DNA from: Actinomycetes bacterium
Lineage (GTDB): Bacteria > Actinomycetota > Actinomycetes > Actinomycetales > Dermatophilaceae
DNA length: 26,077 bases
Direction of reading: 5' to 3'
NCBI GenBank assembly: GCA_023389095.1
Contig: JAEWFB010000524.1
Coordinates: 1-26,077 of the forward strand
Below the pieces are notes generated by a model. That model was given only the letters and a program-made list of their open reading frames with translations. It had not been told where the DNA came from and searched no databases. A program made the position numbers and the translations under genes. Below are positions 8,601-15,108 of the stretch, piece after piece (the first letter of the stretch is position 1; each line of letters starts with the position of its first letter).

Positions 8601-8662
8601 GCCGGGTCGGCGAAGCCGAGCCGCGCGAGCGCGCCGGTGGTCGTGGTGGTGCGCGATGACAT
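5633..8662 (-). CDS. glnE: Bifunctional glutamine synthetase adenylyltransferase / deadenylyltransferase
   Basis: 1009 residues from ATG 8660-8662, the usual size for actinobacterial GlnE. There are two nucleotidyltransferase domains. The N-terminal deadenylylase domain has GMGKTGGGELNYVSDVDVIFV around 219-239 (metal Asp233, Asp235). The C-terminal adenylylase domain has GMGSFGGGELGYSSDADVMFV around 721-741 (Asp736, Asp738). Each is followed by the family's LRPEGKxGPLVR and KLGxGGLxDVE motifs. It adds or removes AMP on a Tyr of type I glutamine synthetase, tuning glutamine synthesis to nitrogen supply. It starts 30 nt after the glnA2 stop, in the conserved actinobacterial glnA2-glnE order. 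Confidence 0.98.
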   Translation of the reverse strand: MSSRTTTTTGALARLGFADPARAAALLDDRALAPLRAATADGHLDDLVAAVGDSADPDEGLLGLVRVAEALARLDDDPDWGISALARELATAGVGRDRVTAVLGGSTALVDDLVRHPEHWVEAARARRVGGEEIRAELVGAVTDGADDRPALDRLRVAYRRGLIRIVALDLTTPDPLAMMPTVGEALAELAEAALEAALAIAREEYGEGHQACRLAIIGMGKTGGGELNYVSDVDVIFVAEPADGVDEDTALRVGTALATATMRACSTPTPEGSLWPVDAALRPEGKQGPLVRTISSHKAYYERWAKTWEFQALLKAWVSAGDKEIGLRYKAEITPMVWEAASRDHFVEDVQAMRRRVEQHVPAGEAERQLKLGPGGLRDVEFSVQLLQLVHGRTDPSLRSATTLEALAALARGGYVGRDDAAVLDRAYRHLRCLEHRIQLHRLRRTHLMPVADADLRRLGRAMGHRTHPEKAVVSDRQASAREVRRLHERLFYRPLLAAVAKLSPTDARLSAEAARQRLAALGFRDPAGALRHIEAMTTGVSRRAAIQRTLLPVMLSWFADEADPDAGLLSFRRVSDELGTTHWYLKMLRDEGRAADWLAHCLARSRYAADLLVSSPESVSILGDPNGLKPRQRAALEATMRSAARRRDSAADAVAAVRAIRRHELLRIVLADLVGEVDLTGVGTALTDLTAATVQVALEAVVTEAEREGGPIGGELLVVGMGSFGGGELGYSSDADVMFVHRPVDGAAEADVQARATSVVQELRKLLAGSGADPALGLDADLRPEGKNGPLVRSLDSFRTYYERWALTWEFQALLRATPVAGSDELAEAFRALIDPLRWPEGGLDDNQVRDIRTMKARVESERLPRGADPRTHIKLGRGGLTDVEWTVQLGQLRHAHDHPSLRVTSTMAALDALAAEGLVEADDARALRDAWRLGVMLRNAGVLWRGRPIDSVPSDVRDADGMGRIMGRPAGDGAELWELWRRVARRCRHATDFNFYDSPPRGSVVP

Positions 8663-8692
8663 CGGTGTCGGGTCAGCTCGCTTCGGGTCGCG

Positions 8693-10030
8693 TCAGAGGC
8701 GGGGCAGGTAGCGGTCGAGCTCGAACTGGCTGATCTCGTGCCGGTAGTCGAGCCACTCCTGGCGCTTGTTGCGCAGGAAGAAGTCGAAGACGTGCTCCCC
8801 GAGGATCTCGGCGACGAGGTCGCTGCTCTCCATGACCTCGAGGGCACGGTCGAGCGAGGCGGGCAGCGGCTTGATCCCCATGGCGCGACGCTCGGCGTCG
8901 GTGAGGCTCCACACGTCGTCCTCGGTCTCGGGCGGGAGGTCGTAGCCCTCCTCGATGCCCTTGAGACCGGCGCCGAGCAGGACGGCGAACGCGAGGTAGG
9001 GGTTGCACGCGGCGTCGAGGGAGCGCACCTCGACGCGCGTCGACTGGCCCTTGTTCGGCTTGTGCATCGGCACCCGCACCATGGCGGAGCGGTTGTTGTG
9101 GCCCCAGGTCAGGTGCGCCGGAGCCTCGCCCCCGCCCCACAGGCGCTTGTAGGAGTTGACCCACTGGTTGGTGACGGCGGCGATCTCGGCCCCGTGCGTG
9201 ATGAGGCCGGCGATGAACTGACGCCCCACCTTGCTCAGCTGGTACGGCGCCCCCGCCTCGTAGAAGGCGTTGGAGTCGCCCTCGAACAGCGACAGGTGCG
9301 TGTGCATGCCGGAGCCCGGGTGCTCCGAGAACGGCTTGGGCATGAAGGTCGCGTAGATGCCCTGGGTGAGGGCGACCTCCTTGACCACCGTGCGGAAGGT
9401 CATGATGTTGTCGGCCGTGGACAGGGCGTCCGCGTAGCGCAGGTCGATCTCGTTCTGCCCGGGCGCCCCCTCGTGGTGGCTGAACTCGACCGAGATGCCC
9501 ATGTTCTCGAGCATCGTGATGGCGGCGCGGCGGAAGTCGTGGCCCGTGCCGTGGGGCACGTGGTCGAAGTAGCCGGCGTCGTCGACCGGGACCGGGCGGC
9601 CCTGGGGACTCCGCCCCTGCTCGAGCAGGAAGAACTCGATCTCGGGGTGGGTGTAGAAGGTGAAGCCGAGGTCGGCGGCCTTGGTCAGGGCCCGCTGGAG
9701 CACGTGCCGCGGGTCGGCGTTGCTCGGCGTCCCGTCGGGCAGCTGGAGGTCGCAGAACATGCGAGCGGTACCGGGCGGGTCGCCCCGCCAGGGCAGGATC
9801 TGGAACGTCGACGGGTCGGGCTTGGCGAGCATGTCCGCCTCGTACACGCGTGTCAGGCCCTCGATGGCCGAGCCGTCGAAGCCGATGCCCTCGGCGAACG
9901 CGCCCTCGAGCTCGGCAGGCGCCACGGCGACGGACTTGAGGGTGCCGAGGACGTCGGTGAACCAGAGCCGGACGAACCGGATGTCACGCTCCTCGATCGT
10001 GCGCAGCACGAACTCTTCCTGACGGTTCAT
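8693..10030 (-). CDS. glnA2: Type I glutamine synthetase, GlnA2 subgroup
   Basis: 445 residues from ATG 10028-10030 (MNRQEEFVLRT), with AGGA about 8 nt upstream. The start matches the recalled start of mycobacterial GlnA2; an upstream ATG at 10048 is less likely. Family motifs are GIGFDGSAIEG (48-58), HPEIEFFLL (128-136), FSHHEGAPGQNEIDLRY (183-199), KPFSEHPGSGMHTHLS (232-247) and RVEVRS (332-337), giving the metal, glutamate and ATP sites. At the place of the adenylylated Tyr of GSI-beta enzymes it has Trp374 (EDDVWSL). It is therefore probably not a GlnE substrate, although glnE is the next gene. It forms glutamine from glutamate and ammonia, or a related gamma-glutamyl product; GlnA2-type enzymes are not all true glutamine synthetases. 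Confidence 0.95.
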   Translation of the reverse strand: MNRQEEFVLRTIEERDIRFVRLWFTDVLGTLKSVAVAPAELEGAFAEGIGFDGSAIEGLTRVYEADMLAKPDPSTFQILPWRGDPPGTARMFCDLQLPDGTPSNADPRHVLQRALTKAADLGFTFYTHPEIEFFLLEQGRSPQGRPVPVDDAGYFDHVPHGTGHDFRRAAITMLENMGISVEFSHHEGAPGQNEIDLRYADALSTADNIMTFRTVVKEVALTQGIYATFMPKPFSEHPGSGMHTHLSLFEGDSNAFYEAGAPYQLSKVGRQFIAGLITHGAEIAAVTNQWVNSYKRLWGGGEAPAHLTWGHNNRSAMVRVPMHKPNKGQSTRVEVRSLDAACNPYLAFAVLLGAGLKGIEEGYDLPPETEDDVWSLTDAERRAMGIKPLPASLDRALEVMESSDLVAEILGEHVFDFFLRNKRQEWLDYRHEISQFELDRYLPRL

Positions 10031-10052
10031 GTGTCGATCCTGCCCCATGGGT

Positions 10053-10068
10053 GTTACGCCGATGTGAA
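10053..10068 (-). promoter_or_regulatory. GlnR-like box upstream of glnA2
   Basis: On the minus strand TTCAC-N6-GTAAC lies 22 nt before the glnA2 ATG. The actinobacterial GlnR site is described as gTnAC-n6-GaAAC, and each half here matches at 4 of 5 positions. No second a/b pair is obvious, and the site is close to the start codon, so this is a weak call. Confidence 0.3.
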
Positions 10069-10098
10069 GACACTCGCACCGCAAGACGCGGGACGCGA

Positions 10099-10132
10099 AC
10101 GGGCCCCCGGGGAGGTGTCCCCGGGGGCCCGC
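10099..10132 (-). terminator. Hairpin terminator of the M6 protease gene
   Basis: Perfect 13-bp stem: CGGGCCCCCGGGG at 10100-10112 pairs with 10119-10131, and A10113/T10118 can extend it to leave loop GGTG. It lies 17 nt downstream of the M6 protease stop, isolating that gene from the glnA2 operon that follows in the same direction. Confidence 0.75.
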
Positions 10133-10148
10133 GTCGAGCGAGCTCAGG

Positions 10149-12497
10149 TCACTTGAACTTGACCTGGACCTGCAGCTCGTTGCCGTTGTCGCGGGTGTTG
10201 ACGACCTTCATCGTCGTGCCCGAGCCGGCCACCTTGGTGGACGCCCACGGGTTCGCGGCCGACCAGTAGCGGTTCGGGTCGGAGTCGTCGAAGGTCGGCA
10301 TCGCCGGCTGCGACGGGACCGTGGTGGCGACACCGTTGCGGTGGAAGGTGACCGCGTCGGTCGCCTCCTGGCCGAACGTGGCGTCGAACGGCTGGCGACG
10401 GTTGCCGAGCATCGTCTTCGTGCCGTCCGCGTTGTTCAGCATGATCGGCGCCGGACGGGCGTCGACCGGCAGGATCTCACCGCCACCCGGGTGCGCCGAG
10501 GTGTTGTTGTCGGCGTACTGGCCGTCGGCGTAGGTGACGAGCATCCCGTTCTGGTACGGGAAGCGCTCGACCCAGTCAGGACGGGTGTTGGAGTAGCCGA
10601 AGTTGTACGGGCCGGTCTGCAGCGTCTTGTCGTAGCCGCTGTAGACCCGGTTCTCGGCCATGTAGAAGTGCGGCACCTGCTTGCTGACCGAACCCGAGAT
10701 GATCGAGAAGCCCTTCGCGGTCCAGCTACCGGCACCCGACTCGACGTCGTCGGCCGCGCCGGCCACGCCGTCCTTGGTCACCGTGATGTCGTCGATGAAG
10801 GCGCCCTTGAGCGAGACACCGCCGTCGGTGGCGTAACGCCAGCGGAACTGGACGCTCTGGCCCTTGTAGGCCGACAGGTCCCAGGTCCGCTTCGTCCAGC
10901 CGGACGTGCCGGTCAGGGGCGCACCGACCTGCTTCCAGGAGGCACCGTTGTCGGTCGAGACCTCGCCGTAGAGGTAGTCGTAGCCGCTCTCGATGTCGGC
11001 CTGGACCCACGCGTCGACCGAGGCCGACGACGCGGCGCCGGTGAGGTCCACGGTGCGGGCGAGCGTCGAGGTGAGGTTGTCCGACGACCCGCTCCACCAC
11101 TCGGCGGAACCGGAGTGCGGCGTGTTGTAGTCGGTCTTGACCGTCTTGTCGGGCAGCGGCACGACGAGCGCCTGGTAGTTGGTCTTGCTCGACAGGTTGG
11201 CCGGGCCGAGCTTGACCGTCATGTCGGTGCCGTAGGGCACGACCTTGTAGTCGAGCCAGCCGAGCTGGAGCTTCTCCCACGCGCCCATGTAGCCGGGCGT
11301 CGTGCCGATCGAGTCGGTGCCGTGGTTGAGCCACGAGCCACCGCTCATGAGCGTCCAGAACGCCGTCGAGTTGTCGCCACCGGCGGTGTCGTAGAGGTCG
11401 GGCAGGCCGAGGTCGTGGCCGAACTCGTGGCTGAAGACGCCGAGGCCGCCGTTCTCCGGCTCGGTCGTGTAGTCGCCGATCCAGATGCCGGTGTCACCGA
11501 TCTGGACGCCACCGAGCTTGTTGCCCTCGGGACCCGTCTTGCCCACGTTCGTCGAGTAGGCGTACCAGCGGTGGGACCAGATCGCGTCGGTGCCCTCGGT
11601 GCCGCCGCCGGCCTCCTCGCCCTCACCGGCGTGGATGGCCTGGAAGTGGTCGATGTAGCCGTCGGGACGGTTGTAGACGCCGTCGCCCTTGGAGTCGTAG
11701 CGGTCGACCTTGTCGAACTGCTGCAGGTAGGCGCGGATCTGCTCGGTGGTCTTGCCCTGGGCCTTCTGGTCGTTGAACCAGGCCTGCGCGGCGTCGTTGA
11801 TGTAGCTCCAGTAGCCGTCGGCCTCGCTCGTGCCGTCGCCCTTGACCGGGTTGTGTCCGTAGCGAGCCTCGTTGTACGGCACCGTGACCCAGTCGGAGAC
11901 GTCGCCCTTGGCGAGGAACCGCCCGTTGGACTGCTTCTGGTAGAAGTCCTTGAACGACTCACCGTCGCCGAACATCATGTCCAGGTAGTGCTGCCGGTTG
12001 AAGTCGGGCACCCAGTACGTGGAGTTGTCGTCGGTCTTGCTGCCGTCCCAGTTGCGGTCGGGCTCGGCGATGTTGTTGTGCACGGGGCCGGCCGAACCGC
12101 CCGTCCTCGTGTCCGTCTTGGTGCCGAAGTCGGTGAGGATCGTGAAGATGTCCTCTTCACGCTGCACCGGGTAGTTGACGTACTTCGACTTCTTGGCCTT
12201 GCCGTTGGCGTCCTTGCCGGTCGACTTGACCTCGATCACCCGGTTGCCGTTGATCGTCGTCGTCGAGGCCTCACCCTTGACGAGCTTGGCGACGGCATCC
12301 TTGCGCTCGGCTGCGGCCGCCTCGGCGAGCGGGTTGGGCAGGTTGTCGTGGCGCGAGGCCTGGGCGGCAGCGGGATCGCCGCTGACCGGGGCCTTGACGA
12401 CGGGCGTTGCCTGAGCCTGCGTCGGGGCGGTGAGGCCGGTGACGACGAGCGCCCCCACGGCCAGCCCCGAGACAGCACTCCAATGGCGCTTGTTCAA
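10149..12497 (-). CDS. Secreted M6 metalloprotease (immune inhibitor A type)
   Basis: 782 residues starting with TTG at 12495-12497. The AGGAGG 8 nt upstream and the signal peptide that begins at once (hydrophobic 8-25, Ala-rich cleavage region near 28-31) decide this start. The catalytic zinc motif is HEFGH (His357, Glu358, His361) in VFSHEFGHDLGLPDLYD, and Met384 in WTLMSGGSW fits the Met-turn. A propeptide-like region precedes the catalytic domain. Residues about 480-590 resemble the jelly-roll/VEG domain of InhA proteases (ending GAFIDDITVTKDG). Size matches full-length InhA-like enzymes. It acts outside the cell on proteins, for nutrition or defence. A G/C hairpin terminates it. Confidence 0.93.
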   Translation of the reverse strand: MNKRHWSAVSGLAVGALVVTGLTAPTQAQATPVVKAPVSGDPAAAQASRHDNLPNPLAEAAAAERKDAVAKLVKGEASTTTINGNRVIEVKSTGKDANGKAKKSKYVNYPVQREEDIFTILTDFGTKTDTRTGGSAGPVHNNIAEPDRNWDGSKTDDNSTYWVPDFNRQHYLDMMFGDGESFKDFYQKQSNGRFLAKGDVSDWVTVPYNEARYGHNPVKGDGTSEADGYWSYINDAAQAWFNDQKAQGKTTEQIRAYLQQFDKVDRYDSKGDGVYNRPDGYIDHFQAIHAGEGEEAGGGTEGTDAIWSHRWYAYSTNVGKTGPEGNKLGGVQIGDTGIWIGDYTTEPENGGLGVFSHEFGHDLGLPDLYDTAGGDNSTAFWTLMSGGSWLNHGTDSIGTTPGYMGAWEKLQLGWLDYKVVPYGTDMTVKLGPANLSSKTNYQALVVPLPDKTVKTDYNTPHSGSAEWWSGSSDNLTSTLARTVDLTGAASSASVDAWVQADIESGYDYLYGEVSTDNGASWKQVGAPLTGTSGWTKRTWDLSAYKGQSVQFRWRYATDGGVSLKGAFIDDITVTKDGVAGAADDVESGAGSWTAKGFSIISGSVSKQVPHFYMAENRVYSGYDKTLQTGPYNFGYSNTRPDWVERFPYQNGMLVTYADGQYADNNTSAHPGGGEILPVDARPAPIMLNNADGTKTMLGNRRQPFDATFGQEATDAVTFHRNGVATTVPSQPAMPTFDDSDPNRYWSAANPWASTKVAGSGTTMKVVNTRDNGNELQVQVKFK

Positions 12498-12512
12498 GAA
12501 TCTGTCCTCCTG

Positions 12513-12656
12513 GTCACAGATGCGCCGTCAGTCCGGCGCCATCGCGTATCGAAACACAGATCACCGACAATGTGGCCGCGGGAGGAAGGAGAAACGAAAA
12601 ATCTTGTGGCACAGGCATCCCCGAAGTAAAGAACGTAAATTCTTCGTAAAGACAAC
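12513..12656 (-). promoter_or_regulatory. Leader and AT-rich upstream region of the M6 protease with TTTAC repeats
   Basis: On the minus strand the motif TTTAC occurs three times (12646-12650, 12635-12639, 12626-12630; 11- and 9-bp steps) in an AT-rich block. AAGAA-N6-TTCTT forms a small dyad within it. TTGTCT (12650-12655) could be a -35, but no good -10 is clear. GTCACAGATG, seen again at 12695, lies at 12513-12522 just before the ribosome binding site. Probably the protease promoter region; details uncertain. Confidence 0.35.
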
Positions 12657-12694
12657 TCCCGCAGGATCGTGTGCGGGCCATTGATCGGATACGC

Positions 12695-12717
12695 GTCACA
12701 GATGTCACTCCCGTGAC
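12695..12717. promoter_or_regulatory. Triple GTCAC/GTGAC array between M6 protease and panB
   Basis: GTCAC occurs at 12695 and 12704, and GTGAC at 12713, each exactly 9 bp apart, so the last two form the dyad GTCAC-TCCC-GTGAC. Tandem GTCAC-type half-sites are described for MtrA-like regulators in mycobacteria. The array is about 50 bp upstream of the panB -10 and about 200 bp upstream of the protease start. Confidence 0.35.
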
Positions 12718-12766
12718 GCCCGAGAGCTGCCCTTTCGGGGCTCGCTCGGGCCCGCCGACCCGCCGA

Positions 12767-12778
12767 TATGCTCGCGGC
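12767..12778 (+). promoter_or_regulatory. Leaderless-type promoter of panB
   Basis: TATGCT (12767-12772) followed after 6 nt by the panB ATG. There is no Shine-Dalgarno sequence. This places the transcript start at or next to the A of ATG, as in leaderless actinobacterial genes. The -35 is not recognisable. Confidence 0.45.
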
Positions 12779-13672
12779 ATGAGCACCGACGCCATCGCGG
12801 GCGCCCCCGAGGAGCAGAGCCCCTACGGGTCCGGCAGCCGCGACCCGTCCCCGACCGCGCCACCCTCCGGGCCGCGCCGCGTCCGGATCCCGCACCTGCA
12901 CGCGATGAAGGCCGAGGGGCGACGCTGGGCGATGCTCACCGCCTACGACATGTACGCGGCGCAGATCTTCGACGAGGCCGGCATCCCCGTGCTCCTCGTC
13001 GGCGACTCGGCCGGCAACAACGTCTACGGCTACGAGACGACGGTGCCGGTGACCCTCGAGGAGATGGTCCCGCTCGTGCGCGCCGTCGCGACCGCCGCGC
13101 GCCGGGCCCTCGTCGTCGCCGACATGCCCTTCGGCTCCTACGGCGGCTCGGTCGAGCAGGGGTTCGCCAGTGCCGTGCGGCTGATGAAGGAGGGGCTGGC
13201 CCACGCCGTCAAGCTCGAGGGCGGCACCGCCATGGTCCCCCTGGTCAAGACGCTCACCGACGCGGGCATCCCGGTCATGGCGCACGTCGGGTTCACCCCG
13301 CAGAGCGAGCACCAGCTCGGCGGCTACCGCGTCCAGGGACGGGGCGATGCCGCCGACGCCCTCGTCGACGAGGCCCTGGCCCTGCAGGACGCCGGCGCGT
13401 TCGCCGTCGTCCTCGAGATGGTCCCCGCGCCCGTGGCCGAGCGGGTCACCGAGGTGCTCACCATCCCGACCATCGGCATCGGCGCCGGTCCGGGCACCGA
13501 CGCGCAGGTGCTCGTGTGGAGCGACTTCGCCGGCCTGCGGGCCGGCCGGACCCCGCGCTTCGTCAAGAAGTACGCCGACCTGCGCGGCACCCTGCTCGAG
13601 GCGGCCCGCGCCTACGCCGACGACGTGGCCGCGGGCACCTTCCCCGGGCCCGAGCACTCCTTCGAGTCCTGA
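12779..13672 (+). CDS. panB: 3-methyl-2-oxobutanoate hydroxymethyltransferase (pantothenate biosynthesis)
   Basis: 297 residues from ATG 12779. It transfers a hydroxymethyl group from 5,10-methylene-tetrahydrofolate to 2-oxoisovalerate to give ketopantoate, the first step to pantothenate and CoA. A 35-residue low-complexity N-terminus precedes the TIM-barrel. Family motifs are KAEGRRWAMLTAYD (44-57), VGDSAGNNVYGY (74-85, metal Asp76), VVADMPFGSY (112-121, Asp115), KLEGG (Glu147), MAHVGFTPQ (His169) and VLEMVPA (catalytic Glu213). The start is set by the -10 6 nt upstream and by loss of coding character further up. Terminated by a 14-bp hairpin. No panC or panD is nearby. Confidence 0.95.
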   Translation: MSTDAIAGAPEEQSPYGSGSRDPSPTAPPSGPRRVRIPHLHAMKAEGRRWAMLTAYDMYAAQIFDEAGIPVLLVGDSAGNNVYGYETTVPVTLEEMVPLVRAVATAARRALVVADMPFGSYGGSVEQGFASAVRLMKEGLAHAVKLEGGTAMVPLVKTLTDAGIPVMAHVGFTPQSEHQLGGYRVQGRGDAADALVDEALALQDAGAFAVVLEMVPAPVAERVTEVLTIPTIGIGAGPGTDAQVLVWSDFAGLRAGRTPRFVKKYADLRGTLLEAARAYADDVAAGTFPGPEHSFES

Positions 13673-13729
13673 CGCCCTCCGACGGCACGGCACGACCCGC
13701 GACGACACGAACGAGGAGACCCGACGCGA

Positions 13730-13761
13730 CGGGGCCCGGCACCGCACGGTGCCGGGCCCCG
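13730..13761. terminator. Bidirectional hairpin terminator (panB / SPOR-like gene)
   Basis: Perfect 14-bp stem (13730-13743 with 13748-13761) and loop GCAC, between the panB stop and the convergent small gene that ends at 13789. Confidence 0.75.
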
Positions 13762-13788
13762 ACCGTCAGGACGGACGCGTGGGGCGCG

Positions 13789-14013
13789 TCAGTCCTCGAC
13801 CTCCTCGTCGTCCCACGCGGTCCCCGACGCGCCCGAACCCTTGTCGTTCCACGCGCGGTCCTCGGCGTCCCACTTGTCGGTCTTCGCGTGCGCGGTGTCG
13901 AGAGCCCGTCGGGCCTCGTCCTCGGTGGCGTACGGGCCCAGCACCTGCTCGCCGCGGCTGCGGTTCTCGTCGGTCTCGACCTGACCGGTGTCGACGTTGT
14001 ACCAGAAGCTCAC
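13789..14013 (-). CDS. Small SPOR-like protein, 74 aa
   Basis: Starts at GTG 14011-14013 with AGAAGGAG about 7 nt upstream. The product (VSFWYNVDTGQVETDENRS... LGPYATEDEARRAL) has an aromatic N-terminus, a predicted beta-alpha unit with the GPYATxxEARRAL signature of SPOR-like repeats, and a charged C-terminus (ending DDEEVED). There is no signal peptide. I recall near-identical short proteins beside map in many actinobacteria, sometimes mislabelled methionine aminopeptidase. Function is unknown; SPOR domains bind denuded peptidoglycan in cell division proteins, but a cytoplasmic 74-mer need not do so. It is divergent from map, with 135 bp between the two starts. Confidence 0.75.
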   Translation of the reverse strand: MSFWYNVDTGQVETDENRSRGEQVLGPYATEDEARRALDTAHAKTDKWDAEDRAWNDKGSGASGTAWDDEEVED

Positions 14014-14135
14014 TGACGCACTCCTTCTCTCCACGGGACCCCCTGCGCTCCCGGCCGCGCGCGGCCGGCCGGCAGGTGTCCTCGACCGGGGTCCGTCTCG
14101 TGGGCAGCCCTCGTGGCGGCCCACCTGCGACGACC

Positions 14136-14148
14136 TAGACTCCACCGT
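14136..14148 (+). promoter_or_regulatory. Leaderless-type promoter of map
   Basis: TAGACT (14136-14141), then 7 nt, then the map ATG at 14149. There is no ribosome binding site. TANNNT at this distance is the classic actinobacterial leaderless arrangement. Confidence 0.5.
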
Positions 14149-15027
14149 ATGCCGTTGCTCCAGCCCGGGGTGTCTCCACACCCGCTCAGTCCGCGACGCC
14201 CGGTGCCGGCCTCGATCGAACGCCCGCACTACGTCGACGTCCCGAACCCCCGGGAGGACGGCGACGTCGCGGTCAAGGACGCCGACACCATCGAGCGCAT
14301 GCGCGTCGCCGGTCGGATCGCCGCCGACGCCATGGCGGCCGCGGCCGAGCGCATCGCGCCGGGCGTCACCACCGACGAGCTCGACGCCGTGGCGCACGAG
14401 TACCTGCTCGACCACGGCGCCTACCCCTCGCCGCTCGGCTACAAGGGCTTCCCGAAGTCCGTGTGCACGAGCGTCAACGAGGTCATCTGCCACGGCATCC
14501 CCGACGCCCGGCCACTCGAGGACGGCGACATCGTCAACATCGACGTCACGGCCTACATCGGCGGCGTCCACGGCGACACCGACGCCACCTACCTCGTCGG
14601 GGACGTCGACGAGGAGTCGCGCCTGCTCGTCGAGCGCACGCACGAGGCGATGATGCGCGGCATCCGCGCCGCGCGGCCCGGCCGCGAGATCAACGTCATC
14701 GGGCGCGTCATCGAGAGCTACGCCAAGCGTTTCGGCTACGGCGTCGTGCGCGACTTCACGGGACACGGCATCGGCCTGGAGTTCCACTCGGGGCTCATCG
14801 TCCCCCACTACGACGCCGCCCCGAACTACGCGACCGTCATCCAGCCCGGCATGACCTTCACCATCGAGCCGATGCTCAACCTCGGCACGCACGAGTGGCG
14901 GATGTGGGACGACTCGTGGACCGTCGTCACCCGTGACGGCACGCGCTCCGCCCAGTTCGAGCACACGATCGTCATCACCGACGACGGCAACGAGATCCTG
15001 ACGCTCCCCACCGGCGCGACCCCGTAA
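14149..15027 (+). CDS. map: Type I methionine aminopeptidase (housekeeping copy)
   Basis: 292 residues. It removes the initiator Met from nascent proteins. The M24 metal site is complete: Asp132 (NIDVTAY), Asp143 (HGDTDATY), His206 (FTGHGIG), Glu240 (FTIEPM) and Glu271 (AQFEHT), with substrate His115 (ICHGIP). An N-terminal extension of about 40 residues with PxxP-like segments precedes the catalytic domain, as in actinobacterial MapB-type enzymes. A start at 14113 (GTG) would add 12 Arg-rich residues and cross the -10, so ATG 14149 is preferred. ppgK follows 81 bp downstream on the same strand. A second, divergent MetAP lies at the right end of the window. Confidence 0.96.
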   Translation: MPLLQPGVSPHPLSPRRPVPASIERPHYVDVPNPREDGDVAVKDADTIERMRVAGRIAADAMAAAAERIAPGVTTDELDAVAHEYLLDHGAYPSPLGYKGFPKSVCTSVNEVICHGIPDARPLEDGDIVNIDVTAYIGGVHGDTDATYLVGDVDEESRLLVERTHEAMMRGIRAARPGREINVIGRVIESYAKRFGYGVVRDFTGHGIGLEFHSGLIVPHYDAAPNYATVIQPGMTFTIEPMLNLGTHEWRMWDDSWTVVTRDGTRSAQFEHTIVITDDGNEILTLPTGATP

Positions 15028-15108
15028 CCTCGCACGGCACCCGCACCACACCGGCGGTACGACCCGTCGGTCAGCACCACGACACGTCCTCGACAAGGAA
15101 GCAGGGAC

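Noticed and set aside
5687..8659. A 990-codon open frame on the plus strand, antisense to glnE
   Set aside because: It is a mirror of the glnE codon pattern in GC-rich DNA; its translation is low-complexity (Gly/Arg/Val/Asp-rich) with no domain.
10341..12629. A 762-codon open frame on the plus strand, antisense to the M6 protease
   Set aside because: Same cause: high-GC antisense frame without motifs, fully overlapping a strong protease gene with signal peptide and HEFGH site.
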